Positions 1-6,396 of a DNA stretch of 10,433 nt are shown here, one piece after another. This DNA is from Lentisphaeria bacterium. GTDB taxonomy: Bacteria; Verrucomicrobiota; Lentisphaeria; JABSQK01; UBA12247. The notes beneath the pieces were generated by a model. The model did no database searches. It was not told where the DNA came from and saw only the letters and a program-made list of their open reading frames with translations. The DNA lies in assembly GCA_003477185.1 (NCBI GenBank), contig DMTJ01000167.1, positions 1 to 10,433 on the forward strand, written 5' to 3'. How positions within the stretch are numbered: position 1 is the stretch's first letter; each line of letters starts with the position of its first letter. The position numbers and the translations under genes are program-made.

Positions 1-1836
1 TCGTGACATCGCCTTGAGGCGGCGTAATACCTCGGTGTATTTTTCCTCGCGCAGCGCTTCCTCGATGGCTTCGATTGCCCGGGCGCGCTCTTCCAACAAC
101 GCGCGGCAGTTCTTCAGCAGCCGGGAACGCCGATCGCCAAGCTCGTCAGAATGCCAGGGATTGCTCGCGTTCAGCAGCTCGAATGCAAATGAAATACAAT
201 TCATTCCAATCGCAAGTCCAGCCTGAGTTACAGTATGATTGAGGTCATTCTGGACGGCCCACAGTTCCTCATTGATGGTCAAGCAGCGCTCTTTCCCGTA
301 GACTAGGTTGAGGTTCTTAATCATCTGCGAGTACTGCTGCATATTATAGCCTTTGGATGCTCTGTCTACCGCCTCGCGCAGTAGCTTATCCAGCTGACTC
401 ATTAGCGCGTTGTAGCGCGCTGCTGTCTCGAAATCAGGGCTATCAGACAAGCACTCCTCCGGCACCGTGGCCGCGAGTTTCTCTTGGAGCTTGACCGCGC
501 CGTTAATGTTGTACACGCGAATGGCTGAGTCGAACTCATTCAGCAAATTGCGACGCAGCAGGATAACCTGACGCCACTCCTTCACCAGAGCAGCGGCCTC
601 TGTATTATTTACCCCGGAAACGCCGCGCAGTGTTTGCAACGCCGCCTCAAACTCCATGAAGCCGGCCTGTCGCTTCGCTTCCTCCATTGAGCCTAAGTAG
701 TCCTTTGCCACATTCATGTCGCAGCCACACGATGGGCAGAACTGGCTGCTGACCTTCACTTCGGTCTCACAGATGGGGCAGGCAGAGGTGCCGCGAGTCC
801 CGCAATGCACACAAAACTTGGCCTCATCCGGGTTATTGCGCTCACAGTTGGGACAGGTCCAAGCGCGTGATCCGGGAATCGTCGAGCGCAGATCGTCATC
901 TGTGACCGTGTTTGTGAGAACCTTGCCCTTTGGGCCGCGCGCACGAAGTGCATCACCAAACTCGACCATCGTTTGAAACCGCTCTTTAGGGCGCTGAGCC
1001 AGCGCCTTGGACAGCACCGGCTGAACATCCGGTGGCAATTTTTGCGGGTCAAAATGCCGAGGCACGCGACCACTGAGCGCATACCACATCACAGCCCCAA
1101 GCGAGAAAATATCCGCTCGCTCGTCGATCTCGTTACTGGTCCATTGCTCGGGGGCCACGTACTCTGGCGTACCTATGAATTGCCCTTGGAGCGTAATATC
1201 ATCCCGACTTTCTCCGTGGAGCGGACGCGCCAGGCCAAAGTCCACAAGTTTGGGGTCCATCTTCGGGGTAAGCAGTACATTGCCGGGCTTGATGTCGCGG
1301 TGAACGATGCCCTGACGATGCGCGTAGCCAAGCGCGCTGCACAACTGGACAGTGAGCTCGCATGCCTCTTCTACAGGCAGCGGGTTCCGCTTCTTGACAT
1401 AGCGGCTGAGAGTAACGGGGTCCCCACTAGGCTCGCTTTCTTCGGCCAGATTGGGGCCTTGCACGTACTCCATGGTGATGAAGTGCCCGATACCATCCTG
1501 ACCAATGTCATGGATCGACACGATATGCATGTGCCCCAGCGAGGCAATGGTCTGGGCTTCACGCGCAAATCGGCGCTGGTCTCTTGAGAGGTTCGCCGCA
1601 TTTGGGATCAGACGCTTTACAGCCACCATGCGATTTAGCTTGGTATCGAGCGCCTGATATACGATGCCCATTCCGCCGCGCCCAACTTCCTTGATCACGC
1701 GGTAGCGGCCGCCGATCACGTCTCCGGGCGGATCAATAATTACCGCCTGAGCGTCACACCCACGCTCGGCCTTGGGGAGCGGAGCAGCGCCCTGTTCGTC
1801 AATGGTCATCATGTCTGAGTCAAGACGATGGTCCAT
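1..1836 (-). CDS. Hanks-type Ser/Thr protein kinase with double zinc ribbon (3' end beyond window)
   Basis: The frame is open for 612 codons from ATG at 1836 and runs off the left edge with no stop, so the C-terminus is missing. Residues about 42-305 are a protein kinase domain: glycine loop GRGGMG (52-57), VAVK lysine K74, HRDIKPGN catalytic loop (H179, D181), DFG at 199-201, and APE at 228-230. Two CxxC pairs follow (C328/C331 with C342/C345, and C353/C356 with C367/C370), the pattern of a double zinc ribbon. The remaining 240 or so residues are charged, look helical, and match nothing I recognise. No membrane segment is visible in the part present, so it is probably cytoplasmic. It should phosphorylate Ser/Thr on unknown targets. 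An in-frame TAG lies two codons before the ATG, so this is the first possible start; there is no clear Shine-Dalgarno sequence, and the ATGs at 1812 and 1809 are alternatives. An extra stretch of about 12 residues (131-142) sits in the hinge region after MEYVQG. Confidence 0.93.
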   Translation of the reverse strand, partial: MDHRLDSDMMTIDEQGAAPLPKAERGCDAQAVIIDPPGDVIGGRYRVIKEVGRGGMGIVYQALDTKLNRMVAVKRLIPNAANLSRDQRRFAREAQTIASLGHMHIVSIHDIGQDGIGHFITMEYVQGPNLAEESEPSGDPVTLSRYVKKRNPLPVEEACELTVQLCSALGYAHRQGIVHRDIKPGNVLLTPKMDPKLVDFGLARPLHGESRDDITLQGQFIGTPEYVAPEQWTSNEIDERADIFSLGAVMWYALSGRVPRHFDPQKLPPDVQPVLSKALAQRPKERFQTMVEFGDALRARGPKGKVLTNTVTDDDLRSTIPGSRAWTCPNCERNNPDEAKFCVHCGTRGTSACPICETEVKVSSQFCPSCGCDMNVAKDYLGSMEEAKRQAGFMEFEAALQTLRGVSGVNNTEAAALVKEWRQVILLRRNLLNEFDSAIRVYNINGAVKLQEKLAATVPEECLSDSPDFETAARYNALMSQLDKLLREAVDRASKGYNMQQYSQMIKNLNLVYGKERCLTINEELWAVQNDLNHTVTQAGLAIGMNCISFAFELLNASNPWHSDELGDRRSRLLKNCRALLEERARAIEAIEEALREEKYTEVLRRLKAMSR

Positions 1837-1854
1837 GCGCTAAGATTCGACGGG

Positions 1855-1919
1855 TTTGCAGATTCGCAACAACCGCGTTGCAAAGTGAACTGTAACCAGC
1901 TTGCCCACTTATTGCAACG
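1855..1919. repeat. Cluster of TTGCAA-like motifs, including an 8-bp inverted repeat
   Basis: CGTTGCAA (1876-1883) and TTGCAACG (1912-1919) are perfect inverted copies with 28 bases between them. Each contains the self-complementary hexamer TTGCAA. A third partial copy, TTTGCA (1855-1860), is the inverse of TGCAAA (1879-1884). No T-run follows on either strand, so it does not look like an intrinsic terminator. Sited between two genes, it may be a regulator-binding region; that is inference. Confidence 0.35.
1889..1917 (-). promoter_or_regulatory. Weak candidate sigma-70-type promoter for the double-zinc-ribbon kinase
   Basis: Read on the minus strand, TTGCAA (1917-1912) and TACAGT (1894-1889) are separated by 17 bases. 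Each matches the -35/-10 consensus at 4 of 6 positions. The site lies in the 100-bp gap between the ade stop and the kinase start, about 50 bases before the ATG. Without transcript data it could equally be chance; read-through from ade is the alternative. Confidence 0.25.
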
Positions 1920-1936
1920 TTACCGATGACATGGTG

Positions 1937-3655
1937 CTACGAAGAGAACAGAGGGACAATCTCAAAAGCGTCGACATCCACCAATCCCTGATCGGTCAGT
2001 TTTAGTTCCGGGATGACAGGCAGAGCGAGAAATGAAAGTAACATGTAAGGGTCTGCTGTGGTGCTCCCCAATTCACGAGATACTGCTTTTAGGTGGGCCA
2101 CTTGGTCTCGCACGACAGGAAGTGGAAGGTCGGACATCAGTCCCGCAATCGGTAGCGCCAGCTCGGCCAGCACCTCTCCATCGCGCACAGCCACCAGCCC
2201 ACCTCCGAGCGCAGCCACGCGCTCTGCAGCCAAGGCCATGTCTTGGTCATTCATCCCGGCAACCACGAGATTGTGCGAGTCATGGGCGACTGAAGAAGCA
2301 AGCGCGCCTTCCGCCAGACGCAGCCCAGTAACGAAGCCCAGGCCAACGGCCTCGCTGCCATGGTGACGCTCGATGACAGCCAATTTTGCCAGGTCGCGTG
2401 CGGAGTCGGCAATGGCACAGGCATCGGCAAGAGTAGGCTCGAGCCGCTGCGTTCCCGTGATGATCTGGCCATCGCAAGCCTCGATCACACGTATTTTTCC
2501 TGCTTTTGCTGGCACGGAAAACAAGTCGGCATTTAGCGCCGGCACGGCGAAATCAGACGGCAATGCGCTGGAGTCGGGCCTGGGCAAATCAACCAGCAAC
2601 TTCCCGTTCTCAGCTACCAATGTGCCTCTCCTAAATACCTGATGTATCTGAGGTGCGTCAAGCGAGTCACACGTGATCAGGTCGGCAAAACGCCCTGGAC
2701 TCACCGCCCCCATGCGCTCAAGCCCGAAATACTGCGCCGCGTTAATCGTCGCCATGCGGATCGCATGCAGCGGCTTGATCCCCAACTGAATCGCCCGGCA
2801 CACCAAAAAATCGATGTGCCCTTCCTCGAGTAAATCTGCCGGGTGTCGATCATCGGTGCAGAATAGAAACCGGTGATGGTTCTCTGCGGAGACCGCAACA
2901 GCCAGCGCCTCGAGATTCTTGGCAGCAGTTCCTTCGCGAATCATCACATAGGCGCCCGCACGGACCTTCTCTAGGGCTTCATCAGCGGTCGTACACTCGT
3001 GATCGCTGCCGATGCCAGCAGCCAGATAGGCCTGCAACGCACGGCCCGTAACGCCAGGCGCATGCCCATCGCGCACGCGTCCCTCTGCAATTTGGAGCTT
3101 GGCCATCATGTCCGGGGCCCCATCAATAACCCCAGGAAAATTCATCACCTCAGCGAGCCCCAGCACGCCATCGGTCTTCAGCAGTCGTTGCACGTCCTGC
3201 GGACTCAACACCGCACCGGAGGTTTCCATGTGCGTCGCAGGGACGCACGGCGATGCCATGATGTGCACATCCAGAGGCAAGTTGCGCGAAGTCCTCAACA
3301 TGAACTCGACACCGGGAACACCAAGGACATTGGCAATCTCGTGAGGATCTGCGACCACGGCTGAGGTGCCGCGCGGCACCACGGCGCGGGCATACTCAGG
3401 TGGCGTCACCATCGCGCTCTCGATATGCACGTGCGCATCCACAAAGCCCGGCAGGACAAACTGACCGCCGAGGTCGATGACCGTCTCACCATCGTACCCT
3501 CCAATGCCAGCGATCATGCCCTCGCAAATTGCGATGTCCGCAACTGTCGTTTCACCCGTAAAGACGTTCAAAATCTTCCCCCCCCGCAAGACCACGTCTG
3601 CAAGCTGGTCACCGCGGGCAACCGCGATCAAAGATTCGCGTTCCGATCGGTTCAT
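1937..3655 (-). CDS. ade: Adenine deaminase
   Basis: Adenine deaminase (EC 3.5.4.2) converts adenine to hypoxanthine and ammonia in purine salvage, in the cytoplasm. The 572 residues match the usual family length. The amidohydrolase metal-binding motif DAHVHIES is at 73-80 (H75, H77). Other family signatures are DPHEIANVLG (103-112), AEV (168-170, with E169 a likely metal ligand), RDGHAPG (195-201), GSDHECT (216-222), MIREGTAAKNL (238-248) and the TDDRHPADLL segment (267-276, D268/D269). The C-terminal Ade domain follows from about residue 385. Its ATG overlaps the proS stop in a 4-base ATGA, and no strong ribosome site of its own is seen, so translation is probably coupled to proS. A run of eight G on the coding strand (3578-3585) falls at residues 24-26. 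The identification is secure; the link to proS is genomic, not a known pathway. Confidence 0.97.
   Translation of the reverse strand: MNRSERESLIAVARGDQLADVVLRGGKILNVFTGETTVADIAICEGMIAGIGGYDGETVIDLGGQFVLPGFVDAHVHIESAMVTPPEYARAVVPRGTSAVVADPHEIANVLGVPGVEFMLRTSRNLPLDVHIMASPCVPATHMETSGAVLSPQDVQRLLKTDGVLGLAEVMNFPGVIDGAPDMMAKLQIAEGRVRDGHAPGVTGRALQAYLAAGIGSDHECTTADEALEKVRAGAYVMIREGTAAKNLEALAVAVSAENHHRFLFCTDDRHPADLLEEGHIDFLVCRAIQLGIKPLHAIRMATINAAQYFGLERMGAVSPGRFADLITCDSLDAPQIHQVFRRGTLVAENGKLLVDLPRPDSSALPSDFAVPALNADLFSVPAKAGKIRVIEACDGQIITGTQRLEPTLADACAIADSARDLAKLAVIERHHGSEAVGLGFVTGLRLAEGALASSVAHDSHNLVVAGMNDQDMALAAERVAALGGGLVAVRDGEVLAELALPIAGLMSDLPLPVVRDQVAHLKAVSRELGSTTADPYMLLSFLALPVIPELKLTDQGLVDVDAFEIVPLFSS
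3578..3585. repeat. Homopolymer of eight C (G8 in the ade reading direction)
   Basis: Eight consecutive C on the plus strand fall in the codons for R24-G25-G26 of adenine deaminase. Runs of this length are prone to replication slippage and to sequencing error. As given, the reading frame is intact. Confidence 0.9.
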
Positions 3656-5376
3656 GATTCTCTAGCGAGCTCGGCTTTAAGTCTCTCAACCACCGCATCA
3701 AGTGCCACCATGTCCTTCCCTTCACTGCCGCGGCGCTTGAATTCTGCCTCGCCGTTCGCAATCGTCTTGGGTGAGATGATTAGACGTAACGGGATGCCGA
3801 TCAAATCCGCATCCGCGAAACTGAACCCCGCCTTCTCGCCACGGTCGTCCAACAGGACCTCAAAGCCAGAAGCGTGCAACTCGGCGTAGAGCAAATCGGC
3901 CACGGTCCGGACGGCCTCTTTCTTATAGTTAAGCGCGCAAATGTGGACCTGATATGGCGCGATTGACATGGGCCAGATCGGACCGTACTGATCGTGCGAC
4001 TGCTCGATTACGGCGGCCATAGCTCGCCCAATGCCGATGCCATAGCAGCCCATTATCAGCGGAGCACGCTTACCATTGGGATCCAAAAAGGTCGCCCCCA
4101 TTGCAGCCGAGTACTTGGTCCCCAACTGGAAGATGTTTCCCACTTCGATTCCGCGTGTGATCTCGAGCGGCTCTCCGGTAAGCGGGCAAGGGTCTCCCGC
4201 TCGCGCAGTAGCGATGTCGACGATCTCCACGGATTCCGCGAGCTCAGCAAGGTCCCGCTCGAAGTTGAAATTACGGTAGTGGTAATCTACCTCGTTGGCC
4301 CCGACGATTAGGTTTGAGGAGTGGCGCGCTGATCGGTCAAAGACCAGCTGCACCTTTTCCGCTGCGACACCAAGTGGCGAGGCATAGCCAGGAACGGAGC
4401 CGATATCCTCGATCTCACGATCCGTCGCCAAGCGCAGCTCAGACTCCTTAAGGTGGTTGCGCAGCTTGGTTTCGTTCACCTCTAGGTCGCCGCGGATGAC
4501 CACGAAAACCAACTCATCATTCCCTGTGGTGTAGAACACTGCCTTGCCGGTCTGCTCCGGCGTAGCGTCGAGAAAGGCGGCTACATCTTCGATGCTCGTC
4601 TTGCCAGGAGTGTGCACCTTCTCCAGCGGTAGCGCCCCCTCCTGCACAAACGTCAATCCAGTCGTGGCAACGTCTCGATTGGAACGGTAGCTGCGATCCG
4701 GTGACAGGAAGATGGTGTCTTCACCACACTCGGCGACAGCCATGAACTCGTGGCTGACATTTCCGCCCATCATACCAGGATCGGCCTGAATCACCTGCAC
4801 GTCTTTCATACCGATACGCTGGAAGATGCTGACGTATGCATCGTGGCAACGCTCGTAGTATGCTTCAAGGCACTCTGAATTCGCGTGGAACGAATAGCCG
4901 TCCTTCATCGTGAACTCGCGCACACGGATGAGCCCCGCCCGAGGACGAGCCTCATCCCGGTACTTGGTCTGCACTTGATAGACCATCGCCGGCAGCTGCT
5001 TATAGGAACTCAACTCGGTGCGCGCCATATGCACGACCGCTTCCTCGTGAGTCATTCCAAGCACCATGGCCTTCTCGTTTCGATCCTGAAAGCGCAGCAG
5101 CTCGTCACCGACCGTGTCGTAACGGCCGCTCTCCTCCCAGAGCTCTCCCGGCAGAACCACTGGCATCAGCATCTCCTGGCCATCGACCCGATCCATCTCT
5201 TCCCGGATAATCGCTTCTACTTTAGAGACTACGCGCCTTCCCAAAGGAAGAAGTGTATAAATACCTGCCGATACAGAACGAATGTACCCGCCTCTTAAAA
5301 GGAATCGGTGACTGACAGTCTGGGCGTCTTTTGGCGTTTCTTTTACCTGGCGGCCAACCAGCTTGGACATCCGCAT
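3652..5376 (-). CDS. proS: Prolyl-tRNA synthetase, bacterial type with editing insertion
   Basis: ProRS (EC 6.1.1.15) charges tRNA-Pro with proline using ATP, in the cytoplasm. Its 574 residues are very close to the usual length of the bacterial form. Class II motif 1 lies around 53-76, motif 2 is TKYRDEARPRAGLIRVREF (137-155), and motif 3 is GCYGIGIGRAMA (443-454). Between motifs 2 and 3, residues about 225-405 form the INS-type editing domain, which clears mischarged alanine; GKAVFY (277-282) supplies a lysine at 278 that probably corresponds to the alanine-recognition lysine of E. coli ProRS. The C-terminal anticodon-binding domain starts near 473. The ATG at 5376 has AGGAG 8 bases upstream, better placed than for the Met at codon 3. 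The gene follows the phosphoesterase after 43 bases, and its stop overlaps the ade start. Confidence 0.98.
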   Translation of the reverse strand: MRMSKLVGRQVKETPKDAQTVSHRFLLRGGYIRSVSAGIYTLLPLGRRVVSKVEAIIREEMDRVDGQEMLMPVVLPGELWEESGRYDTVGDELLRFQDRNEKAMVLGMTHEEAVVHMARTELSSYKQLPAMVYQVQTKYRDEARPRAGLIRVREFTMKDGYSFHANSECLEAYYERCHDAYVSIFQRIGMKDVQVIQADPGMMGGNVSHEFMAVAECGEDTIFLSPDRSYRSNRDVATTGLTFVQEGALPLEKVHTPGKTSIEDVAAFLDATPEQTGKAVFYTTGNDELVFVVIRGDLEVNETKLRNHLKESELRLATDREIEDIGSVPGYASPLGVAAEKVQLVFDRSARHSSNLIVGANEVDYHYRNFNFERDLAELAESVEIVDIATARAGDPCPLTGEPLEITRGIEVGNIFQLGTKYSAAMGATFLDPNGKRAPLIMGCYGIGIGRAMAAVIEQSHDQYGPIWPMSIAPYQVHICALNYKKEAVRTVADLLYAELHASGFEVLLDDRGEKAGFSFADADLIGIPLRLIISPKTIANGEAEFKRRGSEGKDMVALDAVVERLKAELARES

Positions 5377-5384
5377 CGGGAGTG

Positions 5385-5389
5385 CTCCT
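5385..5389 (-). promoter_or_regulatory. Shine-Dalgarno site of proS
   Basis: AGGAG on the minus strand with 8 bases to the ATG at 5376. It is the strongest ribosome site in the window and fixes the proS start at codon 1 rather than the Met two codons later. Confidence 0.8.
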
Positions 5390-5419
5390 GAGTTTTTAAG
5401 CGCAAAGGGAAAAGTCTAG

Positions 5420-6301
5420 TCAGCTCGCGGGCACACGGCCGTCAACATCCAGCGGCGGATCCAGAGGCGTACTCTCACCATAGACATCCAGCCAACGCTG
5501 CGAAACCTTGTTCTCGATCGCGTTATAGTCGATCACGCTGAACTTACCGGTGCTGGTGAGTGAGCCAGCGCAGACCTCGCAGCCGCCTCCGGCCTCATCT
5601 CGGCGGAACCCAGTATGGATATGCCCGCAGAGAGAAATCGACAACCGCCCGCTCATCAGTAGCTCGCGCAGAAAGAGGTTGTTGCCGCATCGACGCAGCC
5701 ATGTCAGTTCCCGCCCATGCTGATCCGCGATCGGCCAATGCGAGACAAGGACCAGTCGACGTCGTCCCTCAATCACGTCGGGTTGCTCGCATTCGTTACG
5801 CAGCCAAGCCTCCGCAGCGGTCGTAACTCTGCCTCGCGCGGAAAGCAGAAAAGTCGGGCAGGCCTCGTTCACAATCAGGAAACGCACGGTCCCGAGATCA
5901 ATTGAGGTTGGCAAGTCATCTAAGGACCAGCGGTTTCGGTTCAGGGCTCTAAATGTCTCGTGAAGCGCGCGATTACAGGCACTGTTGTGCACGTAGGCGT
6001 CATGATTTCCCGGGATGTACACAAACTCAAATCTCTGGTCTGCGGCCAGCGCCGCTAGTGCCTCGCGGGCCTGCTCGAACTCACATGGCTGGCTGACACT
6101 AGCCAAGTCCCCAGTACAAACGACGATATCAGGTGCCAGCGTTCGAATCTGCTGCACAGCAGGCGCCACCAGGCTCCAGTCATGCACGTTTCTCCTGCGC
6201 ATGCAAAAATGCGTCGCGCCCACCACGCGTTTATCAAAGTAGGCAGAGGCAGACTTCAGCCACGCCCCGGCGTGCAAATCCGAAATATGAATAATTCGCA
6301 T
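5420..6301 (-). CDS. Calcineurin-like metallophosphoesterase (Icc/CpdA-like)
   Basis: The 293-residue protein carries the full metal-binding set of the calcineurin-like phosphoesterase superfamily: SDLH (D8, H10), TGD (D65), GNHD (N99, H100, D101), SHWP (H188) and GHIH (H227, H229). It should therefore be an active di-metal hydrolase of a phosphate ester. The early basic segment between D8 and the GD motif (KRVVGATHF and RRR, residues 24-37) resembles Icc/CpdA-type members, which include cAMP phosphodiesterases, but the substrate cannot be read from sequence. No signal peptide or membrane span is seen, so it is likely cytoplasmic. GGAG lies 7 bases before the ATG at 6301. It stands 43 bases before proS and 95 bases after the kinase stop, so it may share a transcript with proS and ade. 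It is not a Ser/Thr protein phosphatase of the PPP type by motif spacing; partnership with the neighbouring kinases is unproven. Confidence 0.9.
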   Translation of the reverse strand: MRIIHISDLHAGAWLKSASAYFDKRVVGATHFCMRRRNVHDWSLVAPAVQQIRTLAPDIVVCTGDLASVSQPCEFEQAREALAALAADQRFEFVYIPGNHDAYVHNSACNRALHETFRALNRNRWSLDDLPTSIDLGTVRFLIVNEACPTFLLSARGRVTTAAEAWLRNECEQPDVIEGRRRLVLVSHWPIADQHGRELTWLRRCGNNLFLRELLMSGRLSISLCGHIHTGFRRDEAGGGCEVCAGSLTSTGKFSVIDYNAIENKVSQRWLDVYGESTPLDPPLDVDGRVPAS

Positions 6302-6330
6302 CCGCTATCTCCGACAACTGGCAAATGTCA

Positions 6331-6351
6331 GGCCTCGGCGTACTGCCGGCC
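6331..6351. other. Small GC-rich hairpin between membrane kinase and phosphoesterase
   Basis: GGCC (6331-6334) and GGC (6337-6339) can pair with GCC (6345-6347) and GGCC (6348-6351), giving a 7-bp stem with a two-base bulge and a 5-base loop. It sits in the 95-bp gap. No U-run follows in the minus direction, so it is at best an atypical terminator or an mRNA processing element. Confidence 0.3.
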
Positions 6352-6396
6352 ATTGCGAGCAACTGGTTCTGTGACGCTGTGACACCCGTCCAATCC

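Noticed and set aside
973..1587. A 204-codon open frame on the plus strand
   Set aside because: It lies fully opposite the kinase domain of the minus-strand gene, whose motifs are unmistakable; the plus-strand product has no family features.
3425..3889. A 154-codon plus-strand frame spanning the proS-ade junction
   Set aside because: It is antisense to two securely identified enzymes and shows no recognisable protein features.
6331..6351. Hairpin as an intrinsic terminator
   Set aside because: The stem is bulged and no U-run follows on the minus strand, so it is listed only as a hairpin.
6371..6386. Direct repeat TGTGACGC/TGTGACAC as a CRP-type site
   Set aside because: The two halves are direct, not inverted, and the position just past a gene end gives no regulatory support.
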